Shown here in pieces: positions 18,796 to 28,100 of a stretch of 64,000 bases of DNA. Origin of the DNA: SFDP01 sp051653625 (GTDB taxonomy: Bacteria; Bacillota; Clostridia; Lachnospirales; Lachnospiraceae); contig JBOFWM010000125.1 of the NCBI GenBank assembly GCA_051653625.1, positions 1 through 64,000 of the forward strand, read 5' to 3'. The notes under the pieces were generated by a model. It was not told the DNA's origin, searched no databases, and worked only from the letters and a program-made list of their open reading frames with translations. How positions within the stretch are numbered: position 1 is the first letter of the stretch; every line of letters starts with the position of its first letter. The position numbers were made by a program, and so were the translations under genes.

Positions 18796-18824
18796 TTGAC
18801 AATTTTGTAAAGTGGCATTAAAAT
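18796..18824 (+). promoter_or_regulatory. sigma-A-type promoter of htpG
   Basis: Consensus -35 TTGACA (18796-18801), a 17-bp spacer and -10 TAAAAT (18819-18824). Start codon 40 bp downstream. CIRCE lies just upstream. Confidence 0.75.
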
Positions 18825-18864
18825 TATGTATAAGAAAATTTGTAAAATAAGAAAGGAAATAGTT

Positions 18865-20922
18865 ATGCAAAACAAACACGGTAGTTTATCAATTAATAGC
18901 GACAATATTTTTCCAATCATTAAAAAATGGTTGTATTCAGACCATGATATTTTTTATAGAGAGTTAATATCAAATGGTTGTGATGCAATCACAAAATTAA
19001 AAAAATTAGATATGATGGGAGAATATACTTTACCAAACGATTATAAGGCAAAAATTCAAGTTGTATTAAATCCAGAAGCTAAAACATTAAAATTTATTGA
19101 CAATGGTATTGGAATGACAGAAGATGAAGTATCAGAATATATTAATCAAATCGCATTTTCTGGTGCAACAGATTTTATTGAAAAATATAAAGATAAAACA
19201 AATGAAGATCAAATTATTGGACATTTTGGTCTAGGATTTTATTCTGCATTTATGGTTGCAGATGAAGTACACATTGATACACTTTCTTTTCAAGAAGGCG
19301 CAACACCTGTTCATTGGGAATGTGATGGTGGAACAGAATTTGATATGAGAGAAGGCAGTAAAACTACAGTAGGAACAGAAATTACATTATTCTTAAATGA
19401 AGATGTTTTAGAATTTTGCAATGAATATAAAGCAAGAGAAATTATTAAAAAATACTGTTCGTTTATGCCAACAGAAATCTACTTAACAAAAGAAAATACA
19501 ACAGATACACAAACGATTGAAGAATCAGAAAAATTAGATACAGATGAAGTGATAGAACGCATTGAACCAGAGAAAAAAGAAGGCGAAGAGGAAACACAAG
19601 AAGTTGTAAAATTAAAAATCAAAAAACGTCCAGAACTTTTGAATGAGACAAATCCATTATGGGCAAAACATCCAAATGATTGTACAAAAGAAGACTACAT
19701 TGATTTTTATAGAAAAGTATTTTCTGACTTTAAAGAACCACTATTTTGGATTCATTTAAATATGGATTATCCATTTCATTTAAAAGGAATTTTATATTTC
19801 CCAAAAATCAACACAGAATACGAATCAATAGAAGGAACCATTAAATTATACAATAACCAAGTATTTATTGCAGATAATATCAAAGAAGTAATTCCAGAAT
19901 TTTTATTATTATTAAAAGGTGTAATTGATTGTCCAGATCTACCATTAAATGTTTCAAGAAGTGCGCTACAAAATGATGGATTTGTAAAGAAAATATCAGA
20001 ATACATTAGTAAAAAAGTTGCAGACAAGCTTTCAGGTATGTGCAAAGTCGAAAAAGATGAATACGAAAAATATTGGGATGATATAAGTCCATTTATTAAA
20101 TTTGGTTGTTTAAAAGATGATAAATTCTGTGAAAAAATGACAGATTATATTTTATTTAAAAACCTTGATGGAAAGTATATGACATTACCAGAATGTCTTG
20201 AAGTAAAAGCAATCGATAAAGAAGAGGAAAATGCAGTAGATGAATCTGGAGAAAAAGTAGAGGCAGAAGTGGTAGATGAAACTTCTGATGAAGCAGAAGA
20301 AAAGACAGATAAAACAATCTATTACGTAACAGATGAGCAACAACAAGGTCAATATATCAATATGTTTAAAAATGCGAAAATGGATGCAGTTATTTTAACA
20401 CACCATATTGATCAACCATTTGTTTCTCAACTTGAAGCGAAAAATGAAGGTGTCAAATTTGTTAGAATTGATGCAGATTTAACAGATGCATTTAAAACAA
20501 AAACAAGTAAAAAAGCGCAAGAAGAGCTTGATAAACTAGCAGAAACGATTGGTGATATCTTCAAAAAAGCATTGAAAAAAGATAAGATGCAAGTAAAAGT
20601 TGAAAAACTTAAAAATAAGAAAATATCATCAGTAATTACAATTTCAGAAGAATCAAGACGTATGAAAGATATGATGAAAATGTATGCAATGCCAGGAATG
20701 GACCCAAATATGTTTGGAGGAGATGATGGAGAAACATTAGTACTTAATGCAAATCATCCACTTGTGTCTTATGTATTAGAACATACAGAAGAGGAACATA
20801 CAAAACTTATTTGTGAACAATTATATGATTTAGCTAAAATTCAACATGCACCACTTGAAGCGGAAGCAATGAATAAATTTATTGTTAGAAGCAATGAAAT
20901 TATGATGCTATTATCGAAATAA
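18865..20922 (+). CDS. htpG: molecular chaperone HtpG (Hsp90)
   Basis: 685 aa. Cytoplasmic ATP-dependent dimeric chaperone. The GHKL ATPase domain shows RELISNGCDAI, FIDNGIGMT and GHFGLGFYSAF; the middle-domain catalytic loop is NVSRSALQ; the C-terminal dimerisation domain ends the protein. Acidic linkers near residues 215-255 and 455-490 are longer than in E. coli. The start is the ATG at 18865 after AGAAAGGA; an upstream in-frame ATG at 18826 lies at or before the expected transcription start. Regulation: a perfect CIRCE precedes the promoter, so HrcA-controlled heat-shock expression is likely. Confidence 0.96.
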   Translation: MQNKHGSLSINSDNIFPIIKKWLYSDHDIFYRELISNGCDAITKLKKLDMMGEYTLPNDYKAKIQVVLNPEAKTLKFIDNGIGMTEDEVSEYINQIAFSGATDFIEKYKDKTNEDQIIGHFGLGFYSAFMVADEVHIDTLSFQEGATPVHWECDGGTEFDMREGSKTTVGTEITLFLNEDVLEFCNEYKAREIIKKYCSFMPTEIYLTKENTTDTQTIEESEKLDTDEVIERIEPEKKEGEEETQEVVKLKIKKRPELLNETNPLWAKHPNDCTKEDYIDFYRKVFSDFKEPLFWIHLNMDYPFHLKGILYFPKINTEYESIEGTIKLYNNQVFIADNIKEVIPEFLLLLKGVIDCPDLPLNVSRSALQNDGFVKKISEYISKKVADKLSGMCKVEKDEYEKYWDDISPFIKFGCLKDDKFCEKMTDYILFKNLDGKYMTLPECLEVKAIDKEEENAVDESGEKVEAEVVDETSDEAEEKTDKTIYYVTDEQQQGQYINMFKNAKMDAVILTHHIDQPFVSQLEAKNEGVKFVRIDADLTDAFKTKTSKKAQEELDKLAETIGDIFKKALKKDKMQVKVEKLKNKKISSVITISEESRRMKDMMKMYAMPGMDPNMFGGDDGETLVLNANHPLVSYVLEHTEEEHTKLICEQLYDLAKIQHAPLEAEAMNKFIVRSNEIMMLLSK

Positions 20923-20927
20923 AAAGG

Positions 20928-20957
20928 AAACTGCCACTTAGCAAAGTGGCAGTTTTT
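20928..20957. terminator. bidirectional hairpin terminator
   Basis: Arms AAACTGCCACTT (20928-20939) and AAGTGGCAGTTT (20944-20955), loop AGCA, then T run. Serves htpG and the convergent gene ending at 20958. Confidence 0.88.
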
Positions 20958-22205
20958 TTAATCTGGTTCAGAGATACGACTAACACCTACATAAATTTCA
21001 GAGATTTTGTACCAAGTTGTATAATCAACATTTCCAGTGGCAGGAAGATTAAATATTTTTTGAAATACTTTTACAGCATTTGCAGTTTGCTGTCCATAGA
21101 TACCATCTACATTTACTGTAGGGATGAGAGGATAATTGCGTGCAATACGATTTAATTGTGTTTGCATTTGACGTACTTTTTCACCAGAAGATCCAATGGT
21201 TAAAGTATAACCAGGCCAAGAGGATGGTACACCACTGATTGCATCAGCAGTATTAATAAACATATCATTACCATAGTAATAGCGAATGATTTCAATTGCA
21301 CTATATCCCTCATCACCAAGGTATTTAGAACCCCATTGACTAAGCCCAGTACAATTGACACGATTGCCATCACAATAAGAGGTGAAAATCGGTTGTTTTA
21401 CACCAGGTCTTGATAAGTAATTTGCAAAAATAGTATCGACTAGATAATCAATATTTGAGAAGATTGTCTGACCATAGGACCATTTTTGGTCAAATGCAGT
21501 ACTAGACGTAATGGTAAAGTCATATCCTTTATTTCTATACCATTCTGTATAGACACGATTTAATGTAAAGGATTGTATGGCTAAAATATTTGCGTAAAGA
21601 GTGCTTTCAGGCCACGTAGCATATACTTCTGCAGAAGCAACAGCCTTAATATAATCCTTATATTTTACATAATAATTTTTTGCAGAGTTATTCGTCGGTA
21701 CGCCGTCGTGAACAATGATATATTCTGGTACCACAACACGACTTAATACAATCTCTCCTGATTCAGGTATTTTTTTGATTTCATCCTCAGGAATTTTTGG
21801 CGGATATGTTCCATAAAGTGTATGATTTGGAATTATTATTTCTGGAGTAGGCTCTGTTAATTCATTGGGTGTTAAAGTGACATGTTGAAGTGCCATTTCA
21901 TCTGCAAGTATTTGTACTTTCTCTATGACTAGGGGTTGATATCCAGTTGCAGTGATTTGGAGATCATATTCACCATATGGTCTGACTTCACTTGGCTCTA
22001 AACTGTAATTAAGATTAGGAGTGGGAAGGTAAGTGATAGGTGTGTGTCCAGAGGAATCCGTTGTAAGTTCAAAAAGAATTGAATCTGGCATGTTTGTAAC
22101 TGTAATTTTTACGAGTGCCTGTTCAATAGGAAGAGTACCTACTGAAGAATTTACAAAGATTTGTAGTGCTCCCTTGTAATTTGAGTTATCGATAGTAGTA
22201 TCCAT
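20958..22205 (-). CDS. SpoIID-domain protein with C-terminal peptidoglycan-binding domain
   Basis: 415 aa. An N-terminal carboxypeptidase-regulatory/Ig-like beta domain (about 12-112) and a Pro-rich linker lead to a SpoIID/LytB-type domain (about 180-315: YIKAVASAEVYATWP, with E193 at the position of the essential SpoIID Glu; later CTGLSQWGSKYLGDEGYS matches the SpoIID GxSQxGA region). A PG_binding_1 domain (about 333-402) ends the protein. SpoIID enzymes cut glycan strands as lytic transglycosylases during engulfment. No signal peptide or membrane segment is visible, which is unusual for a wall enzyme. ATG follows GAGGT. It may act in spore or mother-cell wall remodelling; the substrate is unproven. 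Confidence 0.78.
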   Translation of the reverse strand: MDTTIDNSNYKGALQIFVNSSVGTLPIEQALVKITVTNMPDSILFELTTDSSGHTPITYLPTPNLNYSLEPSEVRPYGEYDLQITATGYQPLVIEKVQILADEMALQHVTLTPNELTEPTPEIIIPNHTLYGTYPPKIPEDEIKKIPESGEIVLSRVVVPEYIIVHDGVPTNNSAKNYYVKYKDYIKAVASAEVYATWPESTLYANILAIQSFTLNRVYTEWYRNKGYDFTITSSTAFDQKWSYGQTIFSNIDYLVDTIFANYLSRPGVKQPIFTSYCDGNRVNCTGLSQWGSKYLGDEGYSAIEIIRYYYGNDMFINTADAISGVPSSWPGYTLTIGSSGEKVRQMQTQLNRIARNYPLIPTVNVDGIYGQQTANAVKVFQKIFNLPATGNVDYTTWYKISEIYVGVSRISEPD

Positions 22206-22267
22206 AAATACCTCATTTCTTAGATAAATATATTGTTATAAATAATGTATGTAGTATTTTGGAATTC

Positions 22268-22297
22268 TTGCAAACAAAGTGTGAAAAGTGTTATACT
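22268..22297 (+). promoter_or_regulatory. candidate promoter of the four-gene cluster
   Basis: -35 TTGCAA (22268-22273), an 18-bp spacer and -10 TATACT (22292-22297), 37 bp before the TTG start at 22335. Confidence 0.55.
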
Positions 22298-22334
22298 GTG
22301 AGTTAGGTTATAACTTGGTTACGAGGTGAGAATA

Positions 22335-25300
22335 TTGAACATTAAAGTAGAAGAATTACTAAAGAAAAAAATGGAGACAAAGAAAAGAACCTTACATATT
22401 TCATGTAAAGAGATTTATTTAAATATAGAAAAAGATCAAATTGCAAATGGATTTTTTCTTGTAGGTGCAGATTCTAAAGAGGAATATGATATAGAAGTAA
22501 TCTCTTCCGACATGAGATTTCAATGTGATTGTGAAGGATTTAATAATGAAACTGGAGAACTGTATTATCAATTTAATAGCTTTGGAATGCAAGTAGGGGA
22601 TACGTTAAGTGGACATATTTCAATCCTTTCATCTTATGGAGAAATATCCATTCCTTTTTATATAAATATTATACCTAAAGTAGAACAAACTTCATTGGGT
22701 GAAATAAAAAATTTGTTTCATTTTACAAATCTTGCAAAAACAAATTGGGAAGAAGCAGTTACTCTTTTTTATCATCATTCATTTTATGATTTGCTGAAAG
22801 AAACAGGCAAAGAGTATTGCTTGATTTATAGAGGACTAACTAGCAAGGATATTTGTAAAAATCAACGTGTTGAAGAATTTTTACAAAGAATTCAAAAAAA
22901 ATATCCAATTATGTATGAGATAAAAAAGGAACTTTTCATTCCAATTTTGCAAGAGGAAATACCCACTGAATATTTAACGATACAAAAAAAGGGGTGGGGA
23001 TACGATGAAATTCTTATTGAACTAGATGGAAAATTTATTGAACTAGAACAAAAAAGAATTAAGGTAACAGACTTTACGGAAGAGGTCTATACAATACCGA
23101 TCAAAATTAATGGAACAGCTATCCATGCAGGAAAAAATTATGGAAAAATTATAATTAAAACAAATAGAGAAACATTTGAAGTTTCTGTGTTAGCACATCA
23201 GAAAAAATACAAAAGTGCAAAAGGAAAAACAAAAAATTATATACAAAAAAGCAAAGTGGATATGATGATGTCCTATATTGCATTTCGTTCGAAAAAAATA
23301 TCTAGTAAGATATGGTTGAAGAAAATGTATGGAATATTAGATCACTTTGAAACAATGGAGGATAAATTTAAGGAATATGCTTTTTTCTATGCGCATGTTT
23401 TAATTACAGAAGGCAAGACGAATGAAGGAAGATGGCAATTAGAAAAATGTGAAGTGTATGTCAAAGAATCGCAAGATACTTCTCTATATGCATATTATTT
23501 ATATTTAACTACACTTTTAAGTCAAGAAAAAGAGTATATTAAGCAGGTAGAAAAAGAGATTCTTGAATTATATTATGAACATTCTACCAATTGGAATATT
23601 TCTTGGCTTTTATTATTTTTATCAGAAGAATTAAATAAAAATGCTTCTAAAAAATATGAGTTTATAAAAGAACTTCTTTGTAATGGATGTAAAAGTCCAT
23701 TGTTATATTTAGAGGCAGTCTTATTACTGAATGAATTCCCAACATTACTTTCTACTTTAAGTGATTGGGAACTTCGAATTTTAAAATTTGGTGTAAAGTA
23801 TGATTGTATTTCAAAAGAATTGTATAGTGTTATTACTTACAATGCACTTCATAAAAAGGAATATGATCAACATTCTATGGAATTTTTAATTGATAGTTAT
23901 AAAATTTATGAAAACCAAGAATTATTACAGGCAATTACATGTTTGCTAATGAAAGGGGATCGAAAAGATGCGATTGCGTTTTCTTTCTACAAATTAGCAA
24001 TTGAAAATCAATTGCGCATTACAAAATTATATGAATTTTATATGCAATCAATTGATTTGATTTATGAGGAAGAAATTCCTCAAATTGTATTGATGTATTT
24101 TACGTATAAAAATTATTTGGATTACAAGCAATGTGCGTATTTATATCGATTTCTTCATAAAAATAGAGAGAAATATGAGGAAATATATATAAGCTATCAG
24201 CTTCAAATAGAACGTTTTATAATAAAACAATTATATGCAGAAAGAATAGATGAATGTTTAGCTTATTTGTATTGTGAAATTTTTTGTAAGGAAATGATCA
24301 CATATGATAATAGTAAAGAGTTTGTAAAAATACTGTTTACTCATGTTATAAAAAATCTTCCATCCAATATTAAAAAAGTAATTGTAGTTCATGAAAGATT
24401 AAAAAAAGAAACAACATATCAAGTGGAAGATGGACAAGTATTTCCAAAGATTTATGGAAAACGAAATACAATATTTTTGGAAGACATTAATGGGAATAGA
24501 GTTGTTAAAGATAAAAGTATTGAATGTAGAGCACTTTTACCAATTCAAGAAATTGCAGTAAAAATAAAAGAATACATGGAGGAAGAAATCGGATTTAATT
24601 TGTATTTATATGATCAAGATATAGAATTTATGCACATCAACGAAGAAAATAAAAATCGATTGTATCATTTGGCGAATTGTGAAGAGATACAAGAAAAATA
24701 TAAAGAAGGTCTTCGTATAAAACTTGTGCGCTTTTATTATGAACAAGATTATATTCTCTTATTAGATGAATATTTGAATCGAATTGAAATCTGTGAGATT
24801 TCCGTGAAGGATTATAAAGCATTTATTCATTTGCTTTTACTTAGAGGTTTTTTTGAGAAAGTATATCAATATATTATAACGTATGGGCCAGAGTATGGAG
24901 AATTAAAATCTATGTTATACCTTATTGAATTAAGGATAGAAGAGCTTGATTTTACAGAGGATCAACATTTACTTTGGCTTTGTAAGTATTGTTTTATTCA
25001 TAAAATTTACAATGAAACAATATTAAAGTATTTAGTACTTTACGCAAAGGGAACAACAAAAGACTTGAGAAAAATTGCAAAAATTGCAGATAGTTTCTTG
25101 ATTGATACCTATCATATTTGTGAGAGAATATTACAACAAATGATAAAAACACAAGAATTTCTTCCAGATGAAATTGATGTATTTAGTACGTATATAAAAG
25201 GAAGTGCGAAATTAGAAATAGAACAAATGTATCTTGCACATGCAGCCTTTGAATATTTTATAAAAGAAGATAAAATTAATGGAATTGTAATCAATGAAAT

Positions 25301-25895
25301 TATAAAAATATACCGAAGAAAAGAGAGTCTTCATAGTATTTGTAAATTAGCAGTTCTTTATTTTTATTGTAATAAATTATCAACTTTAGAAGAAAATCTA
25401 ATACAATTGCTAAAAGAAATGGCTGAAGATGTAATTATAAAAGAACGTTTGATTTTTCGATTTTTAAAAAAATATTCTCATTTATCTATAAAGTTAGAGT
25501 GGCTCAATGATATATCTATTGTGGAATATAAAACACAACATAATCAAGAAATTATGTTACATTATTTGTTAAGGAAAAATGGTTCAAATCAAAACTTTAA
25601 CAATGAAAAGTTAAAATATTCTTATTATGGAATATATACAAAAAAAATAATTGTTTTTTCGCAAGAAGAGCTACAATATTATATTTCTGAAGAACAAAAA
25701 AATAGTGAACAATTAACAAAAAGTGCGTCTTTGCACTATATAGATAATAGCGATATCAGAAAAATAGGAAAATTTCAAAAAATAAATGAATTAGCAGTAA
25801 GCCAAGAAGAACAAATAAGTGATAAAACGTTAACTTTATTAGAGGAATATTGGAAATTAGATTTTATTACAGAACAAGTTTTTAAACCGCTTTAA
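22335..25895 (+). CDS. large uncharacterised protein (DUF5717-like), beta-sandwich plus helical repeats
   Basis: About 1187 aa. I recognise it only as resembling the large DUF5717-type proteins of Lachnospiraceae, from memory. Visible: two Ig-like beta regions at the N-terminus (about 10-120 and 200-300), a long helical, TPR/solenoid-like stretch rich in Tyr, Leu, Glu and Lys (about 310-700), a short beta region (about 715-770) and more helices to the end. No signal peptide, membrane segment or catalytic motif is seen. The TTG at 22335 is the likely start, with GAGGTGAG 5 nt upstream; the GTG at 22326 lies inside that SD. It heads a four-gene run. A scaffold role is suggested by the architecture only. 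Confidence 0.72.
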   Translation: MNIKVEELLKKKMETKKRTLHISCKEIYLNIEKDQIANGFFLVGADSKEEYDIEVISSDMRFQCDCEGFNNETGELYYQFNSFGMQVGDTLSGHISILSSYGEISIPFYINIIPKVEQTSLGEIKNLFHFTNLAKTNWEEAVTLFYHHSFYDLLKETGKEYCLIYRGLTSKDICKNQRVEEFLQRIQKKYPIMYEIKKELFIPILQEEIPTEYLTIQKKGWGYDEILIELDGKFIELEQKRIKVTDFTEEVYTIPIKINGTAIHAGKNYGKIIIKTNRETFEVSVLAHQKKYKSAKGKTKNYIQKSKVDMMMSYIAFRSKKISSKIWLKKMYGILDHFETMEDKFKEYAFFYAHVLITEGKTNEGRWQLEKCEVYVKESQDTSLYAYYLYLTTLLSQEKEYIKQVEKEILELYYEHSTNWNISWLLLFLSEELNKNASKKYEFIKELLCNGCKSPLLYLEAVLLLNEFPTLLSTLSDWELRILKFGVKYDCISKELYSVITYNALHKKEYDQHSMEFLIDSYKIYENQELLQAITCLLMKGDRKDAIAFSFYKLAIENQLRITKLYEFYMQSIDLIYEEEIPQIVLMYFTYKNYLDYKQCAYLYRFLHKNREKYEEIYISYQLQIERFIIKQLYAERIDECLAYLYCEIFCKEMITYDNSKEFVKILFTHVIKNLPSNIKKVIVVHERLKKETTYQVEDGQVFPKIYGKRNTIFLEDINGNRVVKDKSIECRALLPIQEIAVKIKEYMEEEIGFNLYLYDQDIEFMHINEENKNRLYHLANCEEIQEKYKEGLRIKLVRFYYEQDYILLLDEYLNRIEICEISVKDYKAFIHLLLLRGFFEKVYQYIITYGPEYGELKSMLYLIELRIEELDFTEDQHLLWLCKYCFIHKIYNETILKYLVLYAKGTTKDLRKIAKIADSFLIDTYHICERILQQMIKTQEFLPDEIDVFSTYIKGSAKLEIEQMYLAHAAFEYFIKEDKINGIVINEIIKIYRRKESLHSICKLAVLYFYCNKLSTLEENLIQLLKEMAEDVIIKERLIFRFLKKYSHLSIKLEWLNDISIVEYKTQHNQEIMLHYLLRKNGSNQNFNNEKLKYSYYGIYTKKIIVFSQEELQYYISEEQKNSEQLTKSASLHYIDNSDIRKIGKFQKINELAVSQEEQISDKTLTLLEEYWKLDFITEQVFKPL

Positions 25896-25916
25896 GAGAA
25901 AGGGGTGGATAGTGAA

Positions 25917-27200
25917 ATGCTTTTAAGAGAAGCTTTTATGAAAAGTAGCAAAACAAAATATATCATTGGATATGATTTGTCAAGTTCACATGTGCAAATT
26001 AGCTACTTGAAAATTGGTGATAAAAAACCAGAGACATTTTCTCAAATTGCAGGAGGAACACAATATAATATTCCGAGTACTTTGTTTAAGAAACATTCCG
26101 TAAATCAATGGTATTATGGAAATGATGCAAAAAAGTATACAAAGGAAGAGGGAACAATATTAGATCACTTATTGGATCTTGCCTACAATGAGGATTGTAT
26201 TCAAATTGAATCAGTAAAATACGAAATGCCAGCAATTTTAGCTTTATTTATAAAAAGAACATTGTCTAAGTTGACGGTAGTTGTTCCAATGGAACAAGCA
26301 ATTGGACTTATGATTACAGTAGAAAAATTAGATGAACGTATGAATCTTGTACTGGAAAAAGTTATAGAATATTTAGATATTCCAAATCTTGATGTGAAAG
26401 TAATTAGTAAATCAGAAAGTGTTTTTTCTTATATCACACATCAAAAAGAAGAACTTTTAAAAGGAAGAATTCTGTTATTCGAGTTAGAAAATGAGTTACT
26501 TGTAAGTTATCACGTGCATTTTAATAGAAACGCTACACCTATTGTCGGATTTGTAGAGAAGGAAGAGCACTTTAGAGCATCTGATGAATTGTTACTATCA
26601 AAAAAAGAACAGTATGATGAAAAGTTTGAAGAGATTATAAGGGGACAAATAGCAAAAGGACATATTGGAATAACGTATTTACTAGGTTCTGGATTTTTAA
26701 ATGCGTGGTTTGAACAATCGCTTACCCTTCTTTGTCAAAATAGAAGAGTTTTTCAGGGGAATAATTTATTTAGTCAAGGTGCATGTTATAATTACTTGGA
26801 GTATATTTCAGAAGAAGAAAAAGAAAATCAATATATTTATCTTGGAAATGAAAAGTTGAAATACAATATAGGAATGAATGTAATAAAAAAAGGCGTTGAA
26901 ATATATTGTCCGATACTTGAAATGGGAACTAGTTGGTATCATGCAAAGAAAAAAATAGAACTTATTTTATCAAAATCAAATCAGCTTGAATTTCTTATCA
27001 CACCGATTGATGGACGTAACACGCAAACAGCAATTATGACATTAGAGGGATTAAGTAATAGAGAGAATCAAACGAATCGTTTGTTACTCGAGGTAAAAAT
27101 GATAGGTGAAAAAAGTATTAGTATTCATGTAGAAGATATTGGATTTGGTGAATTTTTTTCAACGACAAATGGCAAGTGGGATGAGAAATTTATGATATAG
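25917..27200 (+). CDS. degenerate Hsp70/actin-fold protein of unknown function (DUF5716-like)
   Basis: About 427 aa. The opening IIGYDLSSS (D20) resembles the phosphate-1 loop of Hsp70/actin ATPases (IGIDLGTT), and YLLGSGFLNAWF near residue 250 resembles the adenosine motif (VGGSTRIP). The phosphate-2 motif (normally DLGGGTFD) appears as FELENELLVSYH, without the glycines, so ATP hydrolysis is doubtful. The last ~90 residues are beta-rich, possibly a substrate-binding-like domain. It starts 21 nt after the large protein; ATG at 25917 follows AAAGGGGTGG, with an ATG at 25938 as an alternative. The fold call is by eye and would need a structure prediction. Confidence 0.65.
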   Translation: MLLREAFMKSSKTKYIIGYDLSSSHVQISYLKIGDKKPETFSQIAGGTQYNIPSTLFKKHSVNQWYYGNDAKKYTKEEGTILDHLLDLAYNEDCIQIESVKYEMPAILALFIKRTLSKLTVVVPMEQAIGLMITVEKLDERMNLVLEKVIEYLDIPNLDVKVISKSESVFSYITHQKEELLKGRILLFELENELLVSYHVHFNRNATPIVGFVEKEEHFRASDELLLSKKEQYDEKFEEIIRGQIAKGHIGITYLLGSGFLNAWFEQSLTLLCQNRRVFQGNNLFSQGACYNYLEYISEEEKENQYIYLGNEKLKYNIGMNVIKKGVEIYCPILEMGTSWYHAKKKIELILSKSNQLEFLITPIDGRNTQTAIMTLEGLSNRENQTNRLLLEVKMIGEKSISIHVEDIGFGEFFSTTNGKWDEKFMI

Positions 27201-27233
27201 TAAGAAAAGTTTAAAAATAGGATGGGAATTAAG

Positions 27234-28073
27234 ATGTCAAATGTGATACTTTGTATTGGAAAACGAGCAAAAAATGGATATATTCCGAAAGGTTTTCATA
27301 TTACATTATACACATTAGAAGAATTATGTTATTTTATTCAATTAAATGTGTATTTATTAGAGGATGAGTTTAAGGATCCAAAACTAGTATCATGGATTCG
27401 ATTAGATTGTGAAGAAAAAGAATTAGCAGATGTTTTAGAACGAGCAATAAGCAAGGGAGAAAGTCTGCATAGAGTTGTAGAACGTATCTTGAGTTATATG
27501 TGTTTTTTTTCAAAAGAAGAAGAACAAGAAATTTTATCTGCTTTAAAAAAGAATAGTGTGCTAAGTATCTATGAAAGAAAACATGCTAAGGCAGATAATT
27601 TTTTAGCAAAAAAACAATATGCTTTTGCATTAGATGAATATTATAGATTGCTTTTTATTTTACCAAATAATGAACAATTCGTGAAAGCAAAATTATATCA
27701 TTGTGTCGGTGTGTGTTGGGCAAAATTATTTTATTTTGAACATGCAGCATTTTATTTTAAGAAATCTTATGACATATCAGGAAATAAGGAAACCCTAAAA
27801 CAATTATTATTTGCCAAAAGGTTCAGTCTTACAGAACAAGAATACCTTGATTTTGTTGTAGAGTTTAAAACAGGAGATTGCTCATTAGAAATTGAAACAC
27901 AACTTGAAGCGATAAAGGATGAGTATAAAAAATCGGAATATCAAGTAAATATGGATCGAATTTTAGATACGAAAGAAAAAAATGAACAGCAATATTGTGA
28001 GATGTTATATCGTTATGTAGAAGATTTGAAAGAAGAATATCGTAATATAAATTACAATTTTAGTAGGAATTAA
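27234..28073 (+). CDS. TPR-like protein of unknown function
   Basis: 279 aa. The N-terminal ~110 residues are mixed alpha/beta and unrecognised. About residues 112-190 look like two or three TPR helix pairs (KADNFLAKKQYAFALDEYYR, then AKLFYFEHAAFYFKKSYDIS). The C-terminal part is helical and charged. No signal or membrane segment. ATG at 27234 follows GGATGGGA; an ATG at 27222 overlaps that SD. Third gene of the cluster, probably an adaptor for the neighbouring proteins. Confidence 0.7.
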   Translation: MSNVILCIGKRAKNGYIPKGFHITLYTLEELCYFIQLNVYLLEDEFKDPKLVSWIRLDCEEKELADVLERAISKGESLHRVVERILSYMCFFSKEEEQEILSALKKNSVLSIYERKHAKADNFLAKKQYAFALDEYYRLLFILPNNEQFVKAKLYHCVGVCWAKLFYFEHAAFYFKKSYDISGNKETLKQLLFAKRFSLTEQEYLDFVVEFKTGDCSLEIETQLEAIKDEYKKSEYQVNMDRILDTKEKNEQQYCEMLYRYVEDLKEEYRNINYNFSRN

Positions 28074-28100
28074 AGGCCAAAGAAAGGAATCTTTAATAAG

